NCBI GenBank assembly: GCA_965267435.1
Contig: OZ253960.1
Location: 3,162,001 to 3,226,000 of the forward strand
Origin: JAWPMT01 sp965267435
GTDB taxonomy: Bacteria > Bacteroidota > Bacteroidia > Cytophagales > Cyclobacteriaceae
DNA: 64,000 nt
Direction: 5' to 3'
Shown here: positions 16,946 to 26,121 of the stretch, one piece after another
Position numbering within the stretch: the first letter of the stretch is position 1
Layout of the letters: every line of letters begins with the position of its first letter
Position numbers and translations under genes: made by a program
Notes under the pieces: model-generated
What the model was told of the DNA's origin: nothing
Databases searched by the model: none
The model's input: the letters and a program-made list of their open reading frames with translations, nothing else

Positions 16946-18496
16946 ATGAGAACTCAAACGTCACCCGCTATTCGCGCTCTCCTCCTGTTTGTTGCAGTAC
17001 TATCTGGTTGTCAACAGCCGGGTGAAGTCCCTGAATATCCCATCATGGGCAGCCTGCAAACAGGGGAATATGCGGTGGGCTATCGGACGCTTTTCACCCA
17101 CGACCAGACCCGTGATGGATGGAGTGACGACATGCCTGGAAGGCCGCACCAAATCAATACCTGGTATCCGGCAAAAGCGGAGACTGGTCGCAAGATGATC
17201 TTCGCGGACTACCTCGAATTACTTGATTTGCAACAGTCCTTCGAGAGAGACACTGGGACCGCCAGGCGGGCACGGCAGTTGTACATCGAGGCCACTCGAA
17301 ATCTGGGAGGCGATTCCTTCGGCGAGGAGCAGCTGGATCTTCTTTCCCAGTTAGCAGTCACAGCCTTTGAAGATGCTGACGCCGAGCCAGGAAAATTTCC
17401 GGTGTTACTCATGGCTTATGGCACGGGGCCCTCAGCGATGAGCATCACGGCTGAGTACCTGGCGAGTCACGGATTCGTGGTCGTAGGATTCGTGTCGAAA
17501 GGACCGGATGGGCCGGAATTTGAAGTTTCGACCAAAGGACTCGAGGCGGCAGCCGACGATTTGGAATTTGCACTCTCCCAAGCCGCTCGACTGCCCAACA
17601 CTGACATGACCAATGTTTGCCTTTTGGCCAATGCCATCCATTCATCGGTATGCGCAGTGGCAGCCTCTCGCAATTCCCGCATCAGGGCGCTCATTAGTCT
17701 CGAGGGTGGCCTGCCAAGTCGGTTTGAGCAGATGCTTCTTCAAAGCACGTCAAGGTATGAGCCTCACAGCATGCAACTCCCTATGCTCTTCATTTATGCT
17801 CCTCACTCCAGCATCGATCCGGAGCACACCGAACACCTCAGGTATTCGAAACGCTACTACGCTCATTTCCCGGAGATGTCGGAGTTCCTGATGCTCAACT
17901 ATGGTATGTTCAACTCTTTCGTGCCCAATATCATTGGTGAGTACGAAGGGGACATTCAGCGGGGTTTTGAAGTAGCCAACGAACTTATGCTGCGCTTCCT
18001 GCGAGAACAGACAATGGGTCAGGGTCCAGCTTTTGAAGAAGCCTTCCTGGTGTCCGCCGAAAACGTCATTGACACAACATTCATTTGGGAGGCAGCAGTT
18101 GCACCACCCACGATGTCAGAGATGAAGCAACTGTACCTTGACCGGGGATTTGCGGCACTAGACAGTACCTATCATTACCTGAAGTCCGGAGGGAATGTCC
18201 AACCCTTTTCATTGAGTACCTACAAACCCCTTGGTTGGTGGATCGGATGGAGCCACGACGAGGACTTCGAGGACCGGCTGGCACTCTATCGACTGGCTTA
18301 CGATAGTTATCCGAAGTCGGTCCTGGTCAACTACTACCTGGCCTACTTCCTAAGACAGCGGGGTATGGATGAAGAGGCGAGGAAACACTATCGCCGTGTA
18401 CTCGATCTACTACCTGGGAACAACGATCCCCACATGGGTGAGATCGAGATAGAGAGGATTCAAGGGAGGGCGATGGAGGCAATTGGGGAATTATAA
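16946..18496 (+). CDS. Lipoprotein with alpha/beta-hydrolase-like domain and TPR tail
   Basis: 516 residues. A lipobox (AVLSGC, about residues 17-22) predicts a lipoprotein. Residues about 50-350 follow the alpha/beta-hydrolase layout (HQINTWYPAKAE, FPVLLMAYGTGPSAMSITAE, YLASHGFVVVGFVSKG). The region where the nucleophile elbow G-x-S-x-G is expected reads CLLANAIHSSVCAVAA, so the first glycine is lost and activity is doubtful. The C-terminus (about 410-515, DEDFEDRLALYRLAYDSYPK, NYYLAYFLRQRGMDEEARKH) forms tetratricopeptide helices. It may have become a binding or scaffold protein. Confidence 0.6.
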   Translation: MRTQTSPAIRALLLFVAVLSGCQQPGEVPEYPIMGSLQTGEYAVGYRTLFTHDQTRDGWSDDMPGRPHQINTWYPAKAETGRKMIFADYLELLDLQQSFERDTGTARRARQLYIEATRNLGGDSFGEEQLDLLSQLAVTAFEDADAEPGKFPVLLMAYGTGPSAMSITAEYLASHGFVVVGFVSKGPDGPEFEVSTKGLEAAADDLEFALSQAARLPNTDMTNVCLLANAIHSSVCAVAASRNSRIRALISLEGGLPSRFEQMLLQSTSRYEPHSMQLPMLFIYAPHSSIDPEHTEHLRYSKRYYAHFPEMSEFLMLNYGMFNSFVPNIIGEYEGDIQRGFEVANELMLRFLREQTMGQGPAFEEAFLVSAENVIDTTFIWEAAVAPPTMSEMKQLYLDRGFAALDSTYHYLKSGGNVQPFSLSTYKPLGWWIGWSHDEDFEDRLALYRLAYDSYPKSVLVNYYLAYFLRQRGMDEEARKHYRRVLDLLPGNNDPHMGEIEIERIQGRAMEAIGEL

Positions 18497-18586
18497 GATT
18501 CTAAAGTCAGCTCAATTGATTCTCAAAATTGTTGACGCCAACATAATTTGATGAACAGATAGCCCGCCTGCTCGTAATAGATAGCT

Positions 18587-19594
18587 ATGAACGAAACGGG
18601 ACTACTCGGGCTTTTCTGTGGTGCTGCCTCTCTGTCTGGTTTGGCACTGTCGATCAACTTCTTCTTGAATAAGCGGCAAAAGAGCCTATCGCACGTTTTC
18701 CTTGGCGTCCTGTTTCTAGCGGTTTCGGTGAGACTGAGTAAGTCCATTTGGTATTTCATTCTTTACGATGTCGCCGAATGGGGTTTGATCGCCGGCTTCC
18801 TGGCACTGAGCATTATGGGGCCCGCCCTATTGCTTTACATCAAGCAAAGTCAAAACCGGGGATTGACCGTCGTGGACCTGCTACATCTTTTGATCCCGGT
18901 AGCAGGGCTAGTGCTGAAAGTGACCGATGATACCATGAGCTATCGAATACTATATATGTCTGCAACAGGCATCATCGGATTGTACATGGCCTACGCCGCC
19001 TTTAAGCACTTTGCTCATGCTTATGAGTCCGCAACACTCAGGAAGTACAATGGATTAATACTACTTAGCACCACATTGATTTGGCTGGCATTTGTGTCGC
19101 AGCACTACACCGGCACCATGCTCAGCTACGCCTATGGGAGTGCCTTCGCATCCTTGGTGATCTATGGTCTATCGATCAACAAAATGACCAAGTCTCTGGC
19201 GCTGCAGGACGCAATTAAATCAGGCTTTATCCTTCCTGAAGACACCCTCAACACGATCAAAGCGGCCTTCGAAGAGAAGAAGGTCTACCTGAGAAGCGGC
19301 GTCACACTGAACCAATTCTCAGAAGAATTTGGTATCCCGACCTACCTGGTCACCAAGAGCGTGAACAGGATCTATGGGAAGAGCTTCCCGGAAACGGTCA
19401 ATTCATTTCGCATCAAAGAAGTGAAAGAGCACCTGGAGAATAATCGCAACAAACTGTACAAAATTGAAGGGATTGCTTTTGAGGCTGGGTTTTCGACACC
19501 TTCCAGCTTTTATGCGGCCTTCAAAAAGGAGACTGGCATGACGCCCACCTCCTATCAGAAACAATTCAACCTCGATCGCACAAAAGTTGCATGA
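18587..19594 (+). CDS. AraC-family regulator with N-terminal membrane domain
   Basis: 335 residues. Residues 1-205 form about seven membrane helices (LLGLFCGAASLSGLALSINF; WGLIAGFLALSIMGPALLLY; TGIIGLYMAYAAFKHFA), a layout common in Bacteroidota membrane-embedded AraC proteins. The C-terminal 100 residues carry the AraC DNA-binding domain (LNQFSEEFGIPTYLVTKSVN, IEGIAFEAGFSTPSSFYAAF, TGMTPTSYQKQF). It probably senses an envelope signal. It is convergent with the DinB gene. Confidence 0.9.
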   Translation: MNETGLLGLFCGAASLSGLALSINFFLNKRQKSLSHVFLGVLFLAVSVRLSKSIWYFILYDVAEWGLIAGFLALSIMGPALLLYIKQSQNRGLTVVDLLHLLIPVAGLVLKVTDDTMSYRILYMSATGIIGLYMAYAAFKHFAHAYESATLRKYNGLILLSTTLIWLAFVSQHYTGTMLSYAYGSAFASLVIYGLSINKMTKSLALQDAIKSGFILPEDTLNTIKAAFEEKKVYLRSGVTLNQFSEEFGIPTYLVTKSVNRIYGKSFPETVNSFRIKEVKEHLENNRNKLYKIEGIAFEAGFSTPSSFYAAFKKETGMTPTSYQKQFNLDRTKVA

Positions 19595-19621
19595 CCTCGT
19601 AGACCGGGTTGATCCCATCGC

Positions 19622-20155
19622 CTAGTTGAAGCCGTACCTGGGTGGGGTGATGCCATTCATTCTCAAATACAAAACCATCTTAGCGCGGTGATTTGTGATG
19701 TGGTCTCGCATGACGAGAAATGATTGCCATTTGGTTAGCGCAAAATTGCCATGAGACTTACCCTCGGCCTGCAAATCCTCATCGGACATTGACCTCAATG
19801 AAGTGATCACCTGATCAAAAGAATCCTCCAGGTCTCCGATGATATCCGCTTTCGATGATTTGGCCGAGACACCGTTCCCTTTGCCTGCATAAGACTGTTT
19901 CAAGATAAATCTTGTATTCATGGACAGCATGCTATTCGATATATGGTGAGTCTGCTCCGCAAACGTCATCACACCTTCCGTTGGCCGGTAATTGTACTTA
20001 TCTTCCGGCATCGCTTCAGCTACCACAATTGTTCGTCGTTTCGCTAGCTCCCATACTTTCACCTGGTTCGCCGAGAAATCGAAGGTCACCTGGCTGTAGC
20101 CACTAATCACCAGACTGGTAATGAGTAATATTATCAGGAAGAATTTGTTCATCAT
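19622..20155 (-). CDS. Exported DinB-family protein
   Basis: 177 residues: a Sec signal peptide (FFLIILLITSLVISGYSQ) followed by a four-helix DinB-like domain (VWELAKRRTIVVAEAMPEDK, YNYRPTEGVMTFAEQTHHIS ... MRDHITNHRAKMVLYLRMNG ... PRYGFN). The histidines in TFAEQTHH, and the DHITNHRA motif, are the usual metal ligands of this family. DinB proteins are often metal-dependent thiol S-transferases, but this periplasmic form has no assigned substrate. Its start lies 9 bases after the DUF2911 stop, so the two form an operon. Confidence 0.85.
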   Translation of the reverse strand: MMNKFFLIILLITSLVISGYSQVTFDFSANQVKVWELAKRRTIVVAEAMPEDKYNYRPTEGVMTFAEQTHHISNSMLSMNTRFILKQSYAGKGNGVSAKSSKADIIGDLEDSFDQVITSLRSMSDEDLQAEGKSHGNFALTKWQSFLVMRDHITNHRAKMVLYLRMNGITPPRYGFN

Positions 20156-20164
20156 GCGATCGTC

Positions 20165-21262
20165 CTAGATTTCGAAAGTTCCGTCCTGCACTTTGGCCAG
20201 CAGCCCCTGTACTCTTGTCGTATAGGAGTCTGGAGCCATTCCCGCCGCTGCTTCCACATACTTCGCCGCCTTTTTCTGGTCGTCATTTGCGTAGTAGGCG
20301 ATTCCCAGGTTGAGCTTGACAAACCATATATCCGAGTACCGCTCGTCCGCCTTTTTTGCGAGGCTAAGCGCCATATCCATGTCCTCCTCATCCAGGAAGT
20401 AAGAAATCAATCGATTGGACTGCCCTGCGGTGAAGTCCAACTCCAGCATTTCTTCCAGCGTTTCCTGGTACCCATCCACCAGTCCCAGTTTCTTTTGCAG
20501 CTTGGCTTTTGTCAGCGTGTTCATCGCATTCCTGTTGTGCGCGAATCCACCATACCCGCCATCGATAGATCGTTGGGCCCACTCCAGGGCTTCATCTAGA
20601 TTGACATTGTTGTCGTAGCACCAGTTGGCCGCGTCGTTCCACGCCTCCCAACGGTACGTATTGATACCCCTAAGCTCATCGCGCAGGCTGGCCACCACCG
20701 TTTCATTAAGGTCGACATTGATCTCGAAGGGTATTCGCTTCTCGGCCCACTCAATACCCATTACCATCGAACTGCCGGATTCGTGAATGAACTCGAAGTC
20801 GAGTTTTTCAGAAAAGGTGCACTCCTCCGCAGGAACGGTTACTCTCAAGGCCACATCTTTCTCCTCATCAAGGTAGTAGCTCCCCCAGAGGTTGTTATTG
20901 TGAGCAAAGAGAACCTCAAACTCCTCGCCCCTTGGTATCATGTGCAAACCGTACTTTCCGGCAGGGAGCGCTTGACCCTCAACCTGCACATCTGTGGAAA
21001 AGGAGATCGTCGTATTCATGTTTGCGCCAACCCGCCATGGAATGGGGTCACCGTTTTGAGGCACAATGTCAGCATCGTTCCATACGTCTCTTTCTCTGAC
21101 TCGTGGGCTATGATACTCGACGGCAATCTCGGTGACGCCGAGGACCTGCTTTTCGTAGACATAATTGCTCCCCTTCGGCAGGGACAGCGTATGAAATTGT
21201 GCTATGGCCGTAGTGCTACAGAGCAAGGCCATCAGGATACTTTGAATTTTTGACTTCATCAT
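20165..21262 (-). CDS. DUF2911 protein with TPR tail
   Basis: 365 residues starting at the ATG-ATG at 21262, which begins a good signal peptide (SKIQSILMALLCSTTAIAQ); the longer frame to 21394 would place 44 unlikely residues before it. The DUF2911 domain occupies about 25-190: VTEIAVEYHSPRVRERDVWN, WRVGANMNTTISFSTDVQVE, PAGKYGLHMIPRG. The C-terminal half contains TPR-like helices (AWNDAANWCYDNNVNLDEAL, LNLGIAYYANDDQKKAAKYV). Periplasmic, function unknown. It is divergent from the LytTR gene. Confidence 0.85.
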   Translation of the reverse strand: MMKSKIQSILMALLCSTTAIAQFHTLSLPKGSNYVYEKQVLGVTEIAVEYHSPRVRERDVWNDADIVPQNGDPIPWRVGANMNTTISFSTDVQVEGQALPAGKYGLHMIPRGEEFEVLFAHNNNLWGSYYLDEEKDVALRVTVPAEECTFSEKLDFEFIHESGSSMVMGIEWAEKRIPFEINVDLNETVVASLRDELRGINTYRWEAWNDAANWCYDNNVNLDEALEWAQRSIDGGYGGFAHNRNAMNTLTKAKLQKKLGLVDGYQETLEEMLELDFTAGQSNRLISYFLDEEDMDMALSLAKKADERYSDIWFVKLNLGIAYYANDDQKKAAKYVEAAAGMAPDSYTTRVQGLLAKVQDGTFEI

Positions 21263-21403
21263 AAATTTTGGTTTGACCGGTAAATTCATGGAAAGGCATT
21301 GGTCTTCTCTTCTGATTTCGGGAATGGAGAGAAGAAATGTTGAAATATTGAGAGCTTTCAATCGATAGCTTTTTCCTAATTTGTCCCGAGACACAATTGA
21401 TAA

Positions 21404-22183
21404 ATGTGGCGATACCGACTTCTCCGAAACGCACTGATTTCATTGTTCATCGCGAACGTGCTCATCCTCATCGGCAAGGACAACTGGCTGCAGCTGTACC
21501 AGATGCCACTCCACTACCTGGACATGCTGGTCACATTCATCAGTGTCCTTATTGTTTTCGAGTATGTCGACTGGGTCAATCGATACCTCAATCGGCAACT
21601 ACAAATTACTGGCAACTGGCCCCGACGCTTGTCGCTTCAAGTGCTATTGGGTGTTGTGACTCCGGCCCTCATGGCCATCCTCCTCACCTTCATGATGTGG
21701 GAGTTCCTATGGCACAAAGGACTGATTGAAGGCAACTACTTCAAGTACGAATTCCTGCCACAGCTTCTGATGATCCTGATCGTCAATCTCTTTTTTGTGG
21801 TTGTTGATCTATTTAGAAGGGCCACAAAACCCGAGGAAGATCAAGAAGAAGTCATTACCCTGCTCGCTCAAAGCGGGCCAAAGAAAGTGCCGGTTTCACC
21901 TGAGTCGGTCTCATTCATCCATCTCAAGAATGGCCTGGTCTACCTGGTCCTGCTGGATGGCGAACAGCTCCTGCTACCAAGTAATCTTGACGCTTTCGAA
22001 AAAATGCTTCCACCCGACGAGTTCTTCCGTGCCAACCGCCAGGTCATCTTGAACAGGAAGGCGTGTAAGGCTTACAAATCTGTGGGCAACGGCAAAATTG
22101 AGGTCGAACTGCAATCCTCTGCTGACCCCGTCGTCGTCAGTCAGAAGAGGGCAGCCAGCTTCAGGTCCTGGATGAACCTATAA
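21404..22183 (+). CDS. Membrane LytTR-family DNA-binding protein
   Basis: 259 residues: four membrane helices at about 8-135 (LRNALISLFIANVLILIG; MLVTFISVLIVFEYVDWV; LQVLLGVVTPALMAILLTF; LLMILIVNLFFVVVDLF), a linker, and a LytTR domain at about 160-258 with SVSFIHLKNGLVYLVLLDGE, MLPPDEFFRANRQVILNRKA and KIEVELQSSADPVVVSQKRA. LytTR domains bind DNA with beta-strands. It is a membrane-anchored one-component regulator. It faces the DUF2911/DinB operon and precedes the GIN gene, either of which could be its target. Confidence 0.88.
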   Translation: MWRYRLLRNALISLFIANVLILIGKDNWLQLYQMPLHYLDMLVTFISVLIVFEYVDWVNRYLNRQLQITGNWPRRLSLQVLLGVVTPALMAILLTFMMWEFLWHKGLIEGNYFKYEFLPQLLMILIVNLFFVVVDLFRRATKPEEDQEEVITLLAQSGPKKVPVSPESVSFIHLKNGLVYLVLLDGEQLLLPSNLDAFEKMLPPDEFFRANRQVILNRKACKAYKSVGNGKIEVELQSSADPVVVSQKRAASFRSWMNL

Positions 22184-22299
22184 TTCGCATCGACTTCGGA
22201 CCAAGTTTTATCGACTTCGAGCGATTTGGGCACGTCAATTGCAACAGCACCGCATATTCCTTCGAATACATTAGTGAACGGTCAAAAACAAACTTCAAA

Positions 22300-23055
22300 A
22301 TGATGCAATCAACAATCCTTAACAAGTTCCGATCAACTATCCAGCTGAGTACCATAGCTGTACTCTCCATCGGACTGCTTTCCTCATGTTCAGACGACGA
22401 CGTAGATGGCATGGGCCCGGTAGTAACGGAAGAAATAGTACTCGAAGATTTTCGAAGCGTTGACTTTCAAATCGCAGGGGAGGTCATCATCACCCAGGGC
22501 GCAGAGCAAGAAGTGCTTGTCACGAGCCAGGCGAATATCATTGAACACATCAATCGCACAGTCTCTAATGGGACCTGGGACATCGGTCTTGGTGACGGCA
22601 ACTACAAGTACAATACCATGCGAATTGAGATCACAGTGCCCAATATCGAGGGGGTGGAATTGAGTGGATCCGGCGGAGTGGCAGTGGAAGAATTTGCGGA
22701 GCAGGGTAACATGAACGTCGCCCTCACCGGATCAGGCAGCTTATCGCTGATGAACATCGACGGCCCCGATATGATGAGTGTCGTGATTAGTGGCAGCGGC
22801 TCGATCGATGCAGTTGGCACATTCTCCGAGTTGAATGAATTGGATGTCACCATCAGCGGTTCTGGGAGCTACCACGGTTTCGCTATACCGTGCAGAAGCT
22901 GTGATGTACTCATATCCGGTAGTGGCAGTTCTGAAGTTACTGTGAGTGACGTGCTCAATGTCACAATACCTGGCAGTGGCAACGTCCGCTATAAAGGCCA
23001 GCCAGACATCACATCCAATATTTCTGGATCCGGAACAGTGATCAACGCTAATTAG
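22300..23055 (+). CDS. Head-GIN domain lipoprotein (DUF2807)
   Basis: 251 residues. Lipobox LLSSC at about residues 25-30 predicts a lipoprotein. The rest is a GIN/DUF2807 right-handed beta-helix with a repeating SGSG turn (VELSGSGGVAV, VALTGSGSLSL, VVISGSGSID, VTISGSGSYHG, VLISGSGSSEV, VTIPGSGNVRY). Head-GIN proteins are surface or periplasmic beta-helices with possible adhesin-like roles; no enzyme site is visible. Two cysteines (PCRSCDV) are present. It is followed by a good terminator at 23090. Confidence 0.88.
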   Translation: MMQSTILNKFRSTIQLSTIAVLSIGLLSSCSDDDVDGMGPVVTEEIVLEDFRSVDFQIAGEVIITQGAEQEVLVTSQANIIEHINRTVSNGTWDIGLGDGNYKYNTMRIEITVPNIEGVELSGSGGVAVEEFAEQGNMNVALTGSGSLSLMNIDGPDMMSVVISGSGSIDAVGTFSELNELDVTISGSGSYHGFAIPCRSCDVLISGSGSSEVTVSDVLNVTIPGSGNVRYKGQPDITSNISGSGTVINAN

Positions 23056-23089
23056 ATACTCTACTTACAATAACACGCCAAAGAGTTCG

Positions 23090-23122
23090 AAAAGGAGCAA
23101 GCATGCGGTTTGCTCCTTTTTT
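23090..23122 (+). terminator. Rho-independent terminator
   Basis: Stem AAAGGAGCAA (23091-23100) / TTGCTCCTTT (23110-23119), a 9-base loop, then more T. It lies 35 bases after the GIN stop and upstream of the beta-glucan operon. Confidence 0.85.
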
Positions 23123-23314
23123 GGTTTGCCACTTCCTACCCAAGGCAACATTCCGCGGCTAGTCCCTGCGTTAAATTCGGCTTTTTGATTCTTTAGTGAA
23201 TTCCCACTACTCTTCACGGTTCTTTCATGAACCCAGGAATAGAGAGAATAAAACGATGAAATTTTTAGCAACAATCCGGATTGGCGTATGTTTGAAGCTT
23301 CAAAACCCGACAGG

Positions 23315-24604
23315 ATGAACCTAAAACTACAATTGTTGATTGCTTTGACGCTTTTGGTAGCAGGCTTTTCATGCAGCCAGAAGAGCAACAGCAATGGGCA
23401 GATTGAAGAAAGTAAAAAGAAGGAAGTGACAGCAAAAGATATTTTAGGCAACCCCGAATACCTGGCCATTTCATATGGTGGGTATCGTCAAAATACACGG
23501 GATATACAGCCCACTCTACCCCAACTGAAGGACGACATGAAGATCCTTGCAGCCATGGGTGTGGGCATCCTACGCACGTACAACGTGCACCTGCAGCAGG
23601 CAGCCAACCTGCTAAAGGCCATCAGCGAACTAAAGCAAGAAGACCCCAGCTTTGAAATGTATGTAATGCTCGGGGCATGGATCGATTGCAAGAACGCGTG
23701 GACTGGCGAGGCCCCCGATCACAATGCGGAAAGTGAGAGAAACGAAAGGGAGATAGCGGAGGCTGTGCGACTGGCCAGCCAATATCCCGATATCGTGAAG
23801 GTCGTGGCCGTGGGCAATGAAGCCATGGTCCGATGGGCTGAGAGCTATTATGTGCAGCCCTCTGTGATCCTCAAATGGGTCAATCACCTCCAGCAATTGA
23901 AGCAGGACGGGCAGCTACCCAAAGATCTTTGGATCACGAGCTCTGATGACTTCTTGTCGTGGGGTGGTGGCGATAGTTCTTACCATACCGAAGACCTGGA
24001 GAAGTTGGTGCATGCCGTGGATTACGTCTCCATGCACACCTACCCCTATCACAACTCCCACTACAATCCTCAATTTTGGTGGGTCCCAGAAGAAGAGTTT
24101 GGCTTGTCTACTGTCGAAAAAGTAGATGCAGCCATGATCCGCGCTCTGGAATTTGCACAAGCACAATACGATTCTGTAGCGGCATATGTGAAGAGCCTTG
24201 GTGTCGATAAACCCGTGCATATCGGCGAGACTGGCTGGGCAACACAGGCCACAGGGCACTATGGGGTCAATGGATCCCGGGCCACAGATGAATACAAGCA
24301 GGCTCTGTACTATCGACACCTACGTGAATGGACCAATGCGGCAGGCATCTCGTGCTTTTATTTCGAAGGCTTCGATGAGCCTTGGAAAGATGCTGAGCAC
24401 CCAAAAGGCTCTGAGAATCATTTTGGGCTTATCACGGTCGATGGACAAGCGAAATATCCGGTGTGGGATCTGGTAGATCAAGGCGTATTTGAAGGCCTTA
24501 CTCGCGATGGCAACACCATTACAAAAACATTCGGCGGCAATAAAGATTCGCTGATGATCCATGTGCTACCCCCACCTGTACCCGGAGAAGCGGTTCCGAA
24601 CTGA
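23315..24604 (+). CDS. Lipoprotein GH17 beta-1,3-glucanase-like enzyme
   Basis: 429 residues from ATG 23315, which starts the signal peptide; an ATG nine codons earlier is less likely. Lipobox LLVAGFSC (C20). The TIM-barrel domain has YLAISYGGYRQ, an acid/base glutamate E169 in VVAVGNEA, and the nucleophile E305 in VHIGETGW; both fit family GH17 of clan GH-A. GH17 enzymes cleave or rearrange beta-1,3-glucans such as laminarin. As a lipoprotein it would act on the cell surface or in the periplasm. First gene of a four-gene operon (next start 10 bases on). Confidence 0.88.
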   Translation: MNLKLQLLIALTLLVAGFSCSQKSNSNGQIEESKKKEVTAKDILGNPEYLAISYGGYRQNTRDIQPTLPQLKDDMKILAAMGVGILRTYNVHLQQAANLLKAISELKQEDPSFEMYVMLGAWIDCKNAWTGEAPDHNAESERNEREIAEAVRLASQYPDIVKVVAVGNEAMVRWAESYYVQPSVILKWVNHLQQLKQDGQLPKDLWITSSDDFLSWGGGDSSYHTEDLEKLVHAVDYVSMHTYPYHNSHYNPQFWWVPEEEFGLSTVEKVDAAMIRALEFAQAQYDSVAAYVKSLGVDKPVHIGETGWATQATGHYGVNGSRATDEYKQALYYRHLREWTNAAGISCFYFEGFDEPWKDAEHPKGSENHFGLITVDGQAKYPVWDLVDQGVFEGLTRDGNTITKTFGGNKDSLMIHVLPPPVPGEAVPN

Positions 24605-24613
24605 CGCTCATCA

Positions 24614-26104
24614 ATGCCTGCACTCAAACCTAAACTCACTGGCCTCCTGGCAATGCTTATCTTGAACGCTTGTAGTCCCGAAAGCAAAAAGCTGGATATG
24701 GAAGTCTACGAAACGAGCGCAACTGGGAACAAGCTGAAGCTAGTAACTGCTTTTGGCGACATCTCCGATGCTTCAGATCTCAGGATACTACCTGACGATA
24801 AGTACCAAACCATCAACGGCTTTGGAGGGTCCTTCACAGAATCTACGGCGTACCTTCTGAACAGAATGGGCGCAGAGAATCGAGGGAAGATCATTGAAGC
24901 CTATTTCGGCGAAAGCGGCGCAAAGTATTCGATGGCTCGCACCCATATGAATTCTTGCGATTTTTCTCTCAGTCAATATTCCTACGCGCCCGTCGCTGGT
25001 GACATGGAGCTGGAGAATTTCTCCATAGACGAGGATCGCCAGGACATCATCCCCATCATCAAAGACGCCATGGCCCAGTCTACTGAGGGCTTCAAGATCA
25101 TCGCCTCCCCGTGGACGGCTCCTCCCTGGATGAAAGACAACAAGGACTGGGTGGGTGGAAAACTCCTACCGGAATACTACGATACATGGGCGCTTTTCTT
25201 CTCCAAGTACCTCGATGCTTACAAAGCCGAGGGCATCGACATCTGGGGATTCACGGTAGAAAATGAGCCCCTTGGCAATGGCAACAACTGGGAGAGTATG
25301 CACTTCACTCCCGAGGAAATGACGGCATTTGTACAAAACCACCTCGGCCCCAGACTCGAAGCCGACGGCAAGAGGGCGGTGAAGATCCTGGGATACGACC
25401 AAAACCGCGAGCACCTAAAGGAATGGGTCGATGAGATGTACAGAGACGAAGACAGTAGGAGGTATTTCGATGGAACGGCCATTCACTGGTATGCCAGCAC
25501 CTATGAGGTCTTTCCCGATGAGTTGCAGTACGCACACCAAAAGGCACCCGATAAGCACTTGATACAGTCGGAAGCTTGCGTGGATGCCGAGGTACCCAAA
25601 TGGCAGGATGATACGTGGTATTGGTCGAAGGAAGCGACAGATTGGGGATGGGACTGGGCGCCTGAAGATCAAAAACCTTTGCACCCGAAGTATGTACCGG
25701 TCTATCGCTATGCACGCGACATCATCGGATGCCTCAACAACTGGGTAGACGGATGGGTGGATTGGAACATGGTACTGGATCGTCAAGGTGGCCCTAATTG
25801 GTTCAAAAACTGGTGTGTAGCTCCCGTTATTGTGGATCCTGAGAAGGATGAAGTATACTTCACGCCCTTGTACTATACGCTCAGCCATTTTAGCCGACAT
25901 ATCCGACCGGGTGCAACGAAGATCGGCCTGGAATTCTCAGACAAAGAACTATTAGCCACCGCCGCTCAAAACCCTGATGGGTCTATTGCGGTTGTGCTTT
26001 TGAATATGACCAACTCCCCGAAGAGTGTAGCTGTACAACTCGGGGAGCATTCAGCACCGATCTCGATTGCCCAACAAGCCATCCAGACGATTGTCATACC
26101 CTAA
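24614..26104 (+). CDS. Lipoprotein GH30 glucosidase/glucanase
   Basis: 496 residues with lipobox LILNAC (C20). The GH30 barrel plus side beta-domain shows YQTINGFGGSFTESTAY, YSMARTHMNSCDFSLSQY, WTAPPWMKDN, acid/base E218 in GFTVENEP and nucleophile E320 in LIQSEACVD, and the closing YYTLSHFSRHIRPGATKIGL. This layout suits GH30 subfamilies that cleave beta-1,6-glucan or glucosylceramide; in a beta-glucan operon a beta-1,6 branch-removing role fits best, but the subfamily cannot be fixed by eye. Located 9 bases after the GH17 gene and 17 before the transporter. Confidence 0.88.
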   Translation: MPALKPKLTGLLAMLILNACSPESKKLDMEVYETSATGNKLKLVTAFGDISDASDLRILPDDKYQTINGFGGSFTESTAYLLNRMGAENRGKIIEAYFGESGAKYSMARTHMNSCDFSLSQYSYAPVAGDMELENFSIDEDRQDIIPIIKDAMAQSTEGFKIIASPWTAPPWMKDNKDWVGGKLLPEYYDTWALFFSKYLDAYKAEGIDIWGFTVENEPLGNGNNWESMHFTPEEMTAFVQNHLGPRLEADGKRAVKILGYDQNREHLKEWVDEMYRDEDSRRYFDGTAIHWYASTYEVFPDELQYAHQKAPDKHLIQSEACVDAEVPKWQDDTWYWSKEATDWGWDWAPEDQKPLHPKYVPVYRYARDIIGCLNNWVDGWVDWNMVLDRQGGPNWFKNWCVAPVIVDPEKDEVYFTPLYYTLSHFSRHIRPGATKIGLEFSDKELLATAAQNPDGSIAVVLLNMTNSPKSVAVQLGEHSAPISIAQQAIQTIVIP

Positions 26105-26121
26105 CCTAATGAAAAAACCGA

